Of a stretch of DNA of 64,000 bases, positions 11,532 through 23,311 are shown piece by piece. The notes under the pieces are model-generated. The model was given only the letters and a program-made list of their open reading frames with translations, ran no database searches and was not told the origin of the DNA. Positions within the stretch are counted from its first letter, which is position 1. Every line of letters begins with the position of its first letter. This stretch comes from Amylostereum areolatum (taxonomy: Eukaryota > Basidiomycota > Agaricomycetes > Russulales > Stereaceae), in assembly GCA_012932865.1 (NCBI GenBank), contig SAXG01000027.1, positions 248,001 through 312,000 on the forward strand. The letters are read 5' to 3'. A program made the translations under genes and the position numbers.

Positions 11532-12660
11532 CCCTTCCCTTCGTCAGATTTTGTTATGCTCTTGCGTTTCTCCCTATCCTCTTCTCGGGAAGCCTGTAGG
11601 ATGTTCCCTTCTGTATATGTCTTCCGCTCTGTCCGTTGTGTTTTCTGCTGTGACTCGTACTTACTCTTTGTATGTTGTTTGATCAACCGGTGCCCCAGAT
11701 ATGCCATGCCACGACCCCACTTCATCCACCAAACATGCCGCGATACCCGCGTGAGCGATGCCATTGGTCCCGGAGTGACGCCGCATGCATGGTTGTGCGA
11801 CACGGTGGGTGCAGAAGGAAACTCGAGCGCTATGGGACCTCCCTCCCACGACGTTAGCCTCTCGCCGCTCCGGAAGAAAAGGCTGTTCCCGCCTCCGACT
11901 CCCGTATATGGAACACTTTCCTCGGATGCTTCGTCGACGCATCGCACCCGGCATCTCCGACCCTTTTATGGTGCCTACGTTCTCGCCAGCCCGTCCCAAA
12001 CGCGTGCCCTGCGTTCTCACATAACTTATCACAAGACGCCCGACCCAAAAGATGCGCGCCGGGCGTCGATTCGGCACAGGACGCGTCGACGTCGACGAAG
12101 CACCGAGGGAAGGGAACGACGCCTACCGTACCTGCGAGTCTCGGCGATTTTCTCGCGCTGACGATCGGGCCGAATTATCAGTGGTGGGGTCCACGCAGCA
12201 GCGTGCGTAGCGGATGCTTGTTCGCCACGCGCGAGGGAACAAAATGGCAAAATTATGTATAAGTCCGCCATGCTCCTCCGCCGAGTGCCTGTGAAAGCGA
12301 ACGGGCGTGTACACGAACTTCCTAGACTGCCGTACAGAATTCCACCAGCGCGCAGCGGGAAGAAAATGTATGCACATGTACGCCTACGCCGGCGTGGGTG
12401 AGACGAGGAAGGAAAAAATAAGGGTACGTTGTGAAGTTGGATGACCTGTGCGCAAGAATTGGAATAAATGATTTCGGGGAACGCGGCTACAGTAACGGCC
12501 TTAACTAGTGGTGCTGTGGAAGGGGGGGAGGGAGAGGGGGGGGGGGTCAAGCGGGAAGATCATAAAGATACAGTCGCATCGACGTCTACGGAATCCCAGA
12601 GGAACAGAAAAGCGAAGCAGTACAGTAGGCGACAGGAGGCTCGCGTACGCAGAGGACCGA
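11532..12660. other. Convergent intergenic region, no supported gene
   Basis: About 1.1 kb holding overlapping long ORFs on both strands (11556-12161 plus, 11661-12077 minus) with arginine/serine/proline-rich composition and no recognisable domain. I take these as chance ORFs in GC-rich DNA. A G-rich run lies at 12522-12546. Confidence 0.45.
12522..12546 (+). repeat. G-rich low-complexity run
   Basis: 25 bases that are G except for three A: G8-A-G3-A-G-A-G11 in outline. Prone to length errors in sequencing and could form a G-quadruplex. It lies downstream of the TmpA-like stop. Confidence 0.8.
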
Positions 12661-14969
12661 TCACTGCAACAAAGGGATCCAACGTTAGCATTTTCTCATA
12701 CATGACGCCCAGCACCAGTCGGATGGAACGGCTACGTACGAAGTCCCACAGCGTCCCGAACGCGGGAATGCCTGCCTCCTTGCAGCCCTCCATAATCTCC
12801 GAGTTGCCGATGTAGTTAGACGTGATGAAAACCACTGCCGCGCGCGGTTCATTCAGCTCTCGAGGAAACCGTCGTTCAAACCGGGAGGGCACTCACCTTC
12901 GGCGTTCCATGACGCATAAACTTCCTTCAGAATCTTCATCGTGTCTGGTCGGCCGCCCCTGGCCTTACTGTCCCACAGCAGCAAACGCTCAGGACCGATG
13001 TTATTGTGGATGAGACCACTGATAGTGGGTCCGAACGTCTTCTCCTGGTCGGATCCTGCAAGTCAATCGTCGAAGGTATCAGAACCTGCCCTTGGTCTTG
13101 GCTTGGCCAGAGAAAAAACGCACCAATCCAGATAAGATACCTGTGAGAGAGCAATCGATCCGTTTAGCATCGCGAACGTGAGAATGTTAAGGTCGCAAAA
13201 AAACACCCACCAATTCGGGGACTGAAGGCAGGTAGAGAGGGCTGCACCCAAGCCGGTACCGGTGCATATGCGAATCCCACGTTTGTACAGGGTAGATGTG
13301 TTTGACACCCCCGCAAACTGTTATCCGAGGAGTGTCATGAGAACGGCGCTAGTAATAAGTTTGAAGTTGAGAAGAACGAACCTTCAGCTCGCGCGTCCAC
13401 AGGGTTCGCGGCGGGTCGTTCACAAGGCTACGGGTGAAATCACCTACGTTAGACAGAAGAGTGGTCCATGAGGACGTTGTCGCCAAGCGTATAGTGATGC
13501 AAAACTTGCCTTGTACGCCGCAAATCATGTAGTGATACTTTGAGTGAGTGCCCTCCCTGAATCATACCGCAGTGAGAAAATACGGGTTCATAGATGCGGA
13601 GACTGACTTACGAGATGATACCAAAGGCGTGGTATTCCATGATCGACGAGCGACTAATGCGACCCAAAAGACCCTGCTGCATCCCGCGCTCGAAGCGAAC
13701 CACGGCGACTTTGGGAGACGGCTGAGGTAGCGTGTGTAAATTCACACACCGGCGAAATCAGCGGGGAAATAAACTTACGAGTTCGATGTCGACGGGGACT
13801 TCGCGAACACACAGCCAGGGAAGAAGAATGCTGTACGGGGATGAGGGCGAGGTCGATGACAATAGTGAAAGACGTACAATACAGTCATACCCATCGCAAA
13901 CCAGAAATCCTTGTTGATGGACGATGTGATTACCGCTCAGGTTCCACTGCCGGGTCGTGACATCGTAAGAGTCGAGAAGGATGGTGAAAACCCCTGGAAA
14001 AGTACATCAATGAGTTAGGATTCATGAAACATACAGTCGAGAACTTACATGTGAGTACGAGGCCGAGCCAGCCAACAAACCGATGGTGGCGTTCGAACAC
14101 GCTGTCAAGCAGGTTCAGGTCGGATATACGACGTAGCGCTCAAACGGCATCGCTTACTTGTGATGGGTGTTCCGGACCCAGGGAAACGCGCTCAAAGCAC
14201 TGATGATAACAGCGAGGTTCGTGACGGTACCCAAAACGAGAATGGCGTCGTGGTTGATAGCGTGGTTCCGAAAGTTGTTCACGACCTTCAAGATCAACCA
14301 GCAAACGCCCGAGAGCGCGCAACCGCTGTGTATACCACCAAGATGCTGTCACATCACATTAGCACAGAAGAAAAGCTTGTGAACGTATATGCACGTACCT
14401 GAAGAACGGAGGTACATCCCAATCGCCACCACAAGGGTGTCCACTGCGCGCGGTGTGAGTCTCAAGAAATAGCGGTTCAAAAATCTCAGAAATGTACCTT
14501 GGCGAAGAGCGTGTTGACGACCAAATAGAGAACGCGACCAAAGATTTCGTTGCGCATGAGGATCGCGAAGTTGAGGTTGGCCAATGCCATCGCACTGTTG
14601 TACTTGAGCGCGTATGGCCAATGTCCGGAAGCCGCCAAACCAATACCAATCATGTTGAAGCTGAACGTGAACGTGAAGAGTTTCCTAACGACTGACGTTA
14701 GAAGGTGATCACAGACAACGGACGACGGAGAGGGTCTACCTGTACGTGTTGAACCAGATCTTCCATAGAATCCACTTCGAGACCTTCCTCTTCACGGGAG
14801 GCTTGTGAGCGGTCTTCGTCAGCGTGGGGAGCGTGGGGCTCATGTCTTTCATGGCCGACTTCTCATCCTTGGTGTCCAAGGTGAAGACGGGGAGCGGTTG
14901 AGTGACTTCGAGAGTCCCTTTCTCCGCATCATCGTAGGCGGGGGCGGCGGTTTGAGGGTTGGGAGACAT
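12661..14969 (-). CDS. TmpA-like integral membrane oxidoreductase
   Basis: Matches a family of fungal polytopic membrane proteins that includes Aspergillus TmpA and is often labelled NPS12-like in basidiomycetes. The start at 14969 (MSPNPQTA) leads to a charged N-terminus, then PVKRKVSKWILWK. Several hydrophobic segments follow (FNMIGIGLAASGHW, LILKVVNNF, LVLGTVTNLAVIISALSAF, FILLPWLCV). The C-terminal half is reductase-like: RFERGMQQGLLGRISR, MEYHAFGIISEG, CTGTGLGAALSTC, FGPTISGLIH, LLLWDSKARGGRPDT, VVFITSNYIGN, ending GTLWDF. The last coding exon is a lone TGA after a final intron. Near 13934-13939 one extra base breaks the frame between LDSYDVTTRQW and FWFAMGMTV. The biochemical role in this fungus is not known. 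Confidence 0.8.
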
Positions 14970-17251
14970 TGACAGCAGATTTGAGCAAAAGCTAGCCAAG
15001 TCGTCACAGGAATGGGTGAACCGCGACACAAGCGGACGAATGAGGGATGAAGGAGGGTGGGTGAGTCTAGCAAGCAGCCCGCGCTACCGATCCTACTTAT
15101 GCCCGGGAGCATGTCTCCACGAGGGAATGCCGTGGGTGAGAAAGGCACGAGGGAAGAAACGGCAGTACGCAAATAGATCATGGATCTATGCCTTGTCCGT
15201 CCGCCAGATCCCTGGCTGAGGAAGGGTAACGGACCCGCGTAAGATTCCTTACCCGGTGAACGTGCGAGCCGATTCCGGTGAGTAGAAAGGTGGCTCGCGG
15301 TAACGGAAGGAGACGATGCGACAGGGCGATAAGTAGGATCGATGCTGCGTGGGAGGAAGGGAGTCCTTTGCCGCATGTGCCGTGCGTGCGCGACTGCCGT
15401 GCCTCTGCCTCCAGTTGACCTGCGCGTTCTATGCCAGCCCCGAACCTGTCGGTGAGGCCGGTCGGCGGTAGTGCTGTGAAGTGAAAGGGCCATCTGTCAG
15501 TCAACCGACCATTCTCCGAGTCGCTTTCACGCACAGCTAGATGCACCAATGTATTCGCCATGTGTGTCAGTAAGTCCATTTTTCGCGTCTGAACGTCATG
15601 TCGCCTAACGCTACGCCTTCCTATGCAAACGCTTCTGTTCCTGCCTCCGCGAGAAACGCGGACTAGACAAGCCCGTCAGTGTACGATGGAATGTTCGCAT
15701 AGGGAGGGAGATGATCCCGAAAGCGCAGACAGGACTGCTTTCGTCTGAGAATCATATCGTGGAAGCTGGCAGGGAAATGGGTAACGAGGTTGCGGTACAC
15801 CGATGAAACATCTCACTCACATTCCTCGGATCGGGGGGTTTCGATTCCCAGACGCCAGCGCACTGGCAGGACGATGATGCCATGCGAATTGTCGGGAACC
15901 CCAGTAGAATCGCCGTGAATGTCGTTATTGCAAAGGACTGCGGCGAAAAATGAAAAGAAGGCGTATTTGGCCCTTGGGGTGCAGTCAATGTTCATACAAT
16001 TGACTCCAGAGGCTCAAGCGCTGAGGTTGAAGTAAGATAACTCGACCAGCGGTCCAGCTTTCACTTGACGTGGATTAAGTTCGAAACCCGTTGATCGGCG
16101 ACAGTGTCAGTGTGAGAACCCTCATTGGGCGGACCGGAGTCATCCGCAAAAACATACGAGACGAGTGGGAGTAGGAAACATTGATGGAAGCTGCACATTT
16201 ATGAACGAGGCGCAAGTAGAATAAGTAGATAACCGTTGAAACGGTGTTATTGACCAGGTTGGACAAATATGCAGACGTGCAGTAGGACCGTCCAGAATGT
16301 ACTTATGCCAATCCTTCTACCGATGGTGACCCGGGGAAACTGTGAGCCTGTCTGTGAGCTATATGTAGACAGTACGCCGACGACACAGTGCCATCTGTAA
16401 GCAGAACATCGAGTCCGGCCACTAGCGTGATTTCACGAACTACAGAGATACTAAGACGTCGACGTACGGAGCACATATGCAGGTAAGTTAGTAGGTACAT
16501 GCTTCACGAGTTCATGAGTGAACGTACAAGGACAGCACGCTGCACGACCCACTAGTAGCTGCGATCAAAGGCGCTGCAATAAACGACGAATCGACGGGCT
16601 TCAATTGCTGTTGCGGTGCACAGTCGAACATATTTTTCTTGTAATTCCGAAACCTGTAGACCAAGGGGTGGCATTGGTAGGAAGAAGATAGCCAAGGACC
16701 AGGCATAGCCTTCTGCTGCTCCGATAAGGCGTAACTTGACGATTCGCGGAGGAAATAAACGATAACGAGATCTGAAGAAGAAGTCTGGAGGGGAATAATT
16801 AATGGACACGGTTGTCGGTCTCGGGGCTTTTTGCATAAACGTCTACGTCCCGATCGAATAGTACAAGAACGTTTTGGGGGACACGACGGGAGCTCCGGGG
16901 TTCGCATGGAAAAACATGCCACCATCTCCGGCGGGGGATAATTGTATAGCGCATGCTGTCGAAGAACATATAACACGTACACGAAGTTGCTCTAACGATG
17001 CTTGAGACGAATCGACGAGTGATTGTAACAACCTGGGGGTGCGCTGGCAGACAGCTAGAATGGCATGTTCAAGGACGATGTTATGACACGATAACTTCCT
17101 CACCGATCACCAATAAAGGGGGAAGGCACTAAGGTAAGCACCCGGCGTGCGCGCTCGCCACTGCACAACTATGAGAAGGTAGGATAAAATAGACATAAGC
17201 TAACCAAGAACACAGCTTGAAGAAATTCGGTTGTACAACATCGCGCAACGA
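14970..17251. other. Gene-poor stretch of 2.3 kb
   Basis: No recognisable coding sequence on either strand. The ORFs at 14849-15493 and 15178-15579 (minus) are arginine/proline-rich and overlap the TmpA-like start region. The interval 15600-17200 is AT-richer than its surroundings and has only short ORFs. I found no repeat or transposon ends. Confidence 0.5.
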
Positions 17252-19507
17252 TCAATTGGTTTCTGCCATATCTCGTAAATGTCGAAGCTTCTGTGAAACT
17301 TCTTCCTTGAATAGGGCCACGTCGCTGCTGTTCTTCACAATCGCCCGAACGGTATCGTCTCGCAGCCGAGCGACTCTCTCCACTTGCTCCCGATACCTGA
17401 TAGAATGAAGTAAGAATAAAGTGCAATTGTCAAGCGAGATAAGCGCATACTGGAGCTCGACCCTCTGTAGTTCGGATTTCACGCTGAAGCCAGCTTCTTG
17501 CGCAGATGTACGCTGACTTGCGATGGTATCCTGCAACTCTCGCGTATTCTGGTTCATGCTCATGGCTTCTCGTGAAGCACTCTGGAGATGGCAGTCTTAG
17601 CTACTCGGAATGCTTCATGTAAGGAACACTCGTACCTCTTTGAGGTCATCAACTTGCTTGTTTGTTGCAAACAGCTTCTTCTCACCCTCGTTGATTTCGT
17701 CGTCCAGATTTTCGCAGTCTAAAACGAACTGCTCAAGGTCGCTATCGACCTTGATGAGCTCGTCTTTGTTATCCTCTCGCTCTGTTCTTTTTAGGTCCGC
17801 AACGCCGGTCAGCGTTTTGCGGATAACCCGGCGAATGTCTTCACCCTTGAGGAGCTGTTGTGGATTAGAAGCACCCGGATTGAGCTCCAAAGTCAGGTCG
17901 ATATCTTCAAACGGCGCGGGCAATGGTGGAAACAAGCCCAGGTTAGCAATTAGGTTGTTGTAAGCATCGATAGCCTCTTCAGCTGCGGCTGTCTGATTTG
18001 CGATTTTGACCTCGGCGCTTCGAACTTCGGTTTGTATGCTGGAGATTTTCTCGGCGAGGTCCCGGCTATTGCGAGATAACTGGTCGTGCTCGGCGTTCAT
18101 AGCGATGATGTCGTCAGGAGAGAGGCCTTGACTTTTCACGATGTCCGCAAATTTCACTTGTTGAGCCCGTAGTTCCTCCAGGTACTTGGCTACCAAAACG
18201 GCTGTCAGTATTGGACCCCTTCACGGTATGTACACTCACTCTGAACATCTATTCCTGCCTTCTCTTTTGCAATGGTCGCGATGAGGTTGGTCTTCCTTGA
18301 TTCCCACCGTCGTACACATTCCTGAAACTTGTCTCGATCTCGTTTAAGGTTACTATTATCTTGTCGAAGTTTTATTATGGGAGGCTGCCAGATGAGGTCA
18401 GAAGGGATAGGGAACAGAGGTACAAAACCTACCGGTGATGATTCTAGTTTTTCGAGTTCGCGTTTTACTTTGCTTAGCTGATCACTGAGATCTTCCAACT
18501 CGGCTGCTGTCCGCTGGTCCTTCCTGGCTACATCGTCATGAGCATATGTCAGATAGTACAGTAGTTCGCCTTGACACACCATAACGTTCCTCCAATGCAT
18601 GCTTTTGGGGATCATACTCGTCCGACCCTCCTAGAAAGACGTCGTATGCTTCGGTGATATAGTCAAACGCGAGTGCGTGGTGGTGGTTGATATCATCGAA
18701 CTCCTCCGGGATGACTTGTGCGAACTGTAGGGTAGGATGGTCGCTCTCCATATAGTGTAATCGCCCCTATCAGCATAATGTGAGCATCTCTTTCAAGACC
18801 GAGGCCAATAACACGCACCTTCCCCTTCCCCACCAACCAATGCAGCACACCAAGAAGAGCGGGCCATGAATGCATACTCGCTGGCGCAGCGAGCCACTTT
18901 GAATCAATGGAATTTACATAAGGGTATCGAAGACATTTGAGGGCGGGTATGATCTCTTCTTCAATTCGAAGAGAGGGATTGAAGGGGTAGCATGGGTCTA
19001 GAAGTTCGACAAGGTGGTGGAATATAGGCTCGGAAGTCCTTCCCCGTGATATTGATCAGCGTTGACATTGTCAGGTCGTATCCGGTTCCCTGAAGCCACG
19101 CCAGGACATCCTGCCGCATCGTGGCCTGATACGACTTGTCACGCAAGGGTCGAATATCTTTAGCCGGTGGCTGGCGTTATCATCGGAGGACCCATGCCCA
19201 TGCCTCCCGCCCACATAGATCCTCTCCGCATGCCCCTACTGCCGTTTAAGGTCGAGTTAACCGACATGAATGAGAACACTGCTCACCCGTGCATGGGTGT
19301 GCGCCCTTTAGACACGCTAGCCAGTAGAGGATTCATGTTCTGCGACTGGTAAAGGGACTGTCGTGAAACCGTTCCAGGGGGTCCCATAGGTGGTCCCATA
19401 TTTCCCCGCATAGCGGGTCCCGCGAGTGACATGCGTAGGTTGGTCGATTTCTTCACGGTGGAGGGCGGTAGAGGTGTGGGGACAGGTTTAGGGAGATTTG
19501 AGCGCAT
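17252..19507 (-). CDS. NDC80: Kinetochore protein NDC80/HEC1
   Basis: Microtubule-binding subunit of the NDC80 kinetochore complex. The N-terminal tail is basic and unstructured. The calponin-homology region reads YQATMRQDVLAWLQGTGYDL, INITGKDFRA, FHHLVELLDPCYPF, LKCLRYPYV, SKWLAAPASMHSWPALLGVLHWLVG. Then come SDHPTLQFAQVIPEEFDD, YITEAYDVFLGG and long coiled coils to the end (VSQKLRHLRDMAETN). About eight introns are used. The start at 19507 is the only in-frame Met, but the open frame runs on upstream to about 19620 with plausible sequence (SILDGELKSKDYHASRG), so a further 5' exon is likely. One extra base at 19026 breaks the frame between GKDFRA and IFHHL. MOG1 is divergent. Three ACGCGT sites lie in the shared promoter. 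Confidence 0.9.
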
Positions 19508-19641
19508 GTTAGCAGTGGGGATCAGCCCGCGGCTTGCATGGTAGTCCTTCGACTTGAGCTCGCCATCGAGAATACTGGAGGCATGCCGGGCAGACGGGCG
19601 GGGAAATAGAGCAGACTGATAAGTTCACGGGCAGGTTGAAG

Positions 19642-19707
19642 ACGCGTTGATCATTGTGATCAATCGTCCAACGCGTAGGGCGTGATCACGTGAGAATCAC
19701 AACGCGT
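19642..19707. promoter_or_regulatory. Cluster of three ACGCGT (MCB) sites with palindrome
   Basis: ACGCGT at 19642-19647, 19671-19676 and 19702-19707. Between the first two lies a perfect inverted repeat TTGATCA-TTG-TGATCAA (19647-19663). A CACGTG E-box follows at 19687-19692. MCB hexamers bind MBF in yeasts and drive G1/S genes. Here they sit between divergent NDC80 and MOG1; their function in this fungus is inferred. Confidence 0.6.
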
Positions 19708-19811
19708 CCTTCGCGTCCGTACTCTAACCGCTCATCTTTGATTCATCCCCACTGTTACAAAAACTCCACTTGCACTTGAAGAGACGCATCGCACCTGCTA
19801 CAAAAAAACAG

Positions 19812-20455
19812 ATGTCAACGATTCAGCGAGGTTTCTTCGGTGGCGCTATCACTGCTTTACTTCCTTCCACCCTCATCGACGCCTCGTACGTTTTCCCCAC
19901 TCGACCTCGCCTACATGTGATCGATCACCTCTCTCAGTGAACTGCGTCAAGTACCTGATACTCAAGAAGTCTTTCTCTCGCCCACCTCCGACATCAGTAT
20001 CATCCTTGAGATTCTCGAGAGCGTCGAACCCCGCGACTTCTCTGATGCCGCCAAGTGCTCTGTTTATCTACCATTGCCCACCGCCGGTCAATCCTGATTC
20101 TAGTCCCTTAGATTTCATTTCGACTCCCTTGCGCATGACAATGACGCAGAGTCCTCGACAGTAGACGACTATCTCCGTCATTCTCAACGATCGCGGTAAC
20201 AACACGCCCTCGCCGGTCGTGCTACAGGGACGGCAGCAGGTGCGCAAGTTCAACCGGCCTACGGCGGACAATGTCCGCATCTTCCTGGCCCTCTATCGTG
20301 TGGAAGCCAAAGGCGCAGACCTTGTGCTGACCATGAACGTCCCCGCGACCCGTGTGGATGCCGACGTACAAGAAGAGGAGCTGAGACTTGCCAAGGAGGT
20401 CTTCGACACCGCTGTCCGCTCGCTGGTAATCGTTGATCTCTCTCTATTCGCGTGA
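19812..20455 (+). CDS. MOG1: Mog1-type Ran guanine nucleotide release factor
   Basis: Ran-binding nuclear import factor. The start at 19812 gives MSTIQRGFFGGAITALLPS, the family N-terminus, then ELRQVPDTQEVF, ISIILEILE, AAKFHFDSLAHDND, ISVILNDRGNNTPSPVVLQG, VRKFN, IFLALYRV, LVLTMNVP, ending VDLSLFA. These follow the Mog1 order seen from yeast to human. There are two introns (donor after GAC GCC TC, and in GCC GCC AA with acceptor cccttag). Between AESSTVDD and ISVILND the frame needs one base skipped; dropping T20170 does it. It shares a divergent promoter with NDC80. Confidence 0.85.
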
Positions 20456-21364
20456 TAATGGGTCGCTTTCGAAGCCTTCGACGACGCTGGGCAATGTACC
20501 ACTACTATATAACATATGTGCTGATTCTTTCCTTCTGAAATTCGGCAATGACTGAACGTGGCCCTCTTTCACTTGCGCCGACTGGCACGAGATGTATACT
20601 CAGGCCTAAACGGTCCCAGCTAGGTGAAATGGTGCGACGACTGGATCTGCTCACAGTTGGCTCATATGGTCAATTACTCAGGGGAATCGGACGGAGAATC
20701 CACGGGACTATCCTGCGGGCGACGCGACGTGTTTCTCTAGTAGGACCTTTGCATCCCACCCGACACCTCTCTGTAGGGGACGAAGCTTTGGAGCCTGGGC
20801 GCTTTATTCACTCGATATACATACTAGGTACCCTTGGAGTAAGGACGTTCTCGACGTTCGTTTCTTCTCGACAAGCTGATCACCAACTCAGACTGCCATA
20901 AGAAGGATGTTTTGCCCAAGGCTAAGTATTTTATGCAATCTTCCAGGAGCCATTGGTTCATTCAGGATATTGTCCCACACACCCAATCATGGTTCTTCCC
21001 TTTCGCCACCACAAGTCGTAGGTTTCCGTGGGGCCTCGGGTCAAAGGAGGACAAGGCCCCAAGGTTTTATGAATGGCTTGTCTGCATAGTGCCCGGGGTG
21101 TACCAGTCAACCACCCTCATCCCCGATTCGAGCAATTCTACTTATAACTTTTCTATGCGAGTCGGCTCGCGATGTGTCATTCTCAGAATAGAGCACCGAA
21201 AACAATCCCATGGGAAAAGCACTGCAACGATCCATATACATAGCTAGCGATACATCTCGTCATAAGGAGAAGGGCCATGGCGTCAAGCTAACTTCCGCGT
21301 AATGGTACATTTTGAGCTCAACGCCATCCTGCCAATCGTGAAATATTCGAAAGCACTTTAGAGT
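20456..21364. other. Convergent intergenic region
   Basis: About 900 bases between the MOG1 stop and the end of the MIT protein gene. Plus-strand ORFs at 20548-20901 and 20912-21247 have no recognisable domain or splice context. Nothing else seen. Confidence 0.45.
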
Positions 21365-23051
21365 CTACGCGGCGGCGGCGGCTTCGGACTGGATCGCTTC
21401 CAGCGCGGCAGCGGCAGCCTCTGCCTCTGGCTCTTCATCAATACGCTCGTGCACAGGAGAATTCTGTATATCAGCCGCGGCTTTGGCTTCACGTTTGCGC
21501 TTCGCAGACCCTTTGAGTTTGTCCCAACGCTCGCGAAATTTTGCAATCATTGCTTTCTGTAAGACATATGATCAGCCGCACCTAGAACACGCGGGAAAAG
21601 ATGTGCGCTGGCGTGAATAAGCAAGACGGACCTGCTTCTCGTTCTCCACCCGTGCGTTGCGTATTTCCTCTTCAAGTTCTCGCACTCGGCGCATTAATTG
21701 GGCCTCTCGATCGCGTCCAGCGTTATGCGGCGGGGGTGCCGGAGGCGTGGGGATTAAGCTCGGAGTCAACATGCTGAATGAAGGAGATTGTCCTGGCCGT
21801 TGCGCCACAAACGATGCACCCATCGCGCGTGTAGCCTAGACGAGCGCGCATAAGGTAAAGAAGATCTTAGAACGAAGCTAGATCCGCACCTCTCGCCTTG
21901 CCACAGCGATGCTATCGCGAAGCTGTTGGTCTTGCTCTTTACGTTGCTTGAGCATCCTATCGGCCGTTTCTAGCTGTTTCTGCATTGTCTCGATCTGCAG
22001 CTTCATCGCTTCGTTCTCTTTTTTGAGAGTGAATGACGAGGGCTCAGATTTGGATGGGACCAAACAGAAAGAGTCCGACGAGTCATAGTCTACGGAAGGT
22101 CTTCATTGAGAATCGATCCAGATTGTGCCATGATGCATGACGTACCTTCTTCGGCTATTTCATCGAAGTCGTTCCGAAGGTCAATAACGGATTGTCCTAC
22201 TCGCGTCGACTTTGCCATATCTCCGTCATACGCAGTAGCGAATGAGTTATCAGGAGACACTCTTTTTGATTGGCCCTTTGTCAAGCTTTTTCTTGAACGG
22301 CTGCCTTCTTCGGCATCCGTGTCGCTGCTCTGGCTACCATGTCGACCGAAAGGTTTTCTTGAGGGCTCGGTCAGTCCAAGAGAAGCGGTTGCAAATGCCA
22401 CAGGTTGTGCAAGATGGTCGAGGGCCTCCATCGCCTTCCAGAAATGATTGAACGCGTCGCCAGCATCCGCTGACTGACAAGGGCACGAACTTCGTTAGAT
22501 CCGCACGCGGAGAATGAAGCGGGAAGGCCACACCTGCTGGCCTAGCAACATGAACGACTCATCCACAGTGTGCTGAGAGTCCCCCAGGAATCCTCGGCTC
22601 AGATGTGGTGGGGGAGAGGCCGAGGGACCAGGGGCAAGGTGCGATGGCACGGAGGAGGGGCGGGGCTGAACGGGTTTTTGTGGCAGAGTTGGGTCGATCC
22701 CATCCTCGCGTAGTGTATCAATCCTACGCTGCAGGTCCTTGCCCGCCTTGCTGTGTTTATTTTGCAACATGCGAAGCGTTCGTTTTGCCTGTATTACGAC
22801 ACGTGCATATGTATGAGTTTGTGAGTGGACAACGGAAACAGCTCACGTTCTCGTCATTAGAAGCCTCGATGCAGGCTTGAAAAGCGTCCGCTGCTTTGGA
22901 ATGTTGCTCGAACGCAGGGATCAGGAGGCCTTTAGACGTGAACTCATCTGCGTTGGCAGCGTGTTGGTGCGCCTGTATACGAAGCGCTTAGCATGAATCT
23001 AGGGAGACTACAGGTGCAACACACCGTGGTCAGCGGCGAAGGAGTCGACAT
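21365..23051 (-). CDS. MIT-domain coiled-coil protein, Atg38/NRBF2-like
   Basis: The start at 23051 (MSTPSPLTT) is followed, after an intron, by an MIT-like helical hairpin: AHQHAANADEFTSKGLLIPA, EQHSKAADAFQACIEASNDENAK, LQNKHSKAGKDLQRRI. Then come a proline-rich linker, a serine/acid-rich linker (SDTDAEEGSRSRKS), a coiled coil (LKKENEAMKLQIETMQKQLETADRML), and a C-terminal helix with RELEEEIRNARVENEKQ, ending in an alanine-rich tail. MIT plus coiled coil is the layout of Atg38/NRBF2, which tethers the autophagy PI3-kinase complex. The match is by architecture and the MIT segment only. All exons join in frame with no anomaly. Confidence 0.6.
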
Positions 23052-23311
23052 TGAACGATTTGGCGAAAGGTAAGAAGGAGGATGTGCGTTGTTTCCGATG
23101 TGGAGAGGAATGTGGACGATGTAGAGGAAGATGAAGGACGATGAATGCGGTTTGCTCGGGTGAGACAAGCCTTCAAGCGGAGTGGCGGACCGGCACGCCG
23201 CACCTCAAAGCCGCCGGCGCTAATTGGACCCTCACTCCTCACTCGGAATCACTTTGCCTCTCCGTCAGACTCTTACCTCGTTGCTTGCTCGCCGCCGTCG
23301 CTAGTCCTACC

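Noticed and set aside
11556..12161. 201-residue ORF (plus) overlapped by a 138-residue ORF (minus)
   Set aside because: Composition is arginine/serine/proline-rich in several frames, with no domain or splice context; most likely chance ORFs in GC-rich DNA.
14849..15579. Overlapping minus-strand ORFs of 214 and 133 residues
   Set aside because: They overlap the real TmpA-like first exon or its promoter in other frames and look like low-complexity translations.
16075..16110. GTTCGAAACC resembling a tRNA T-arm
   Set aside because: No acceptor stem, D-arm or anticodon arm can be placed around it.
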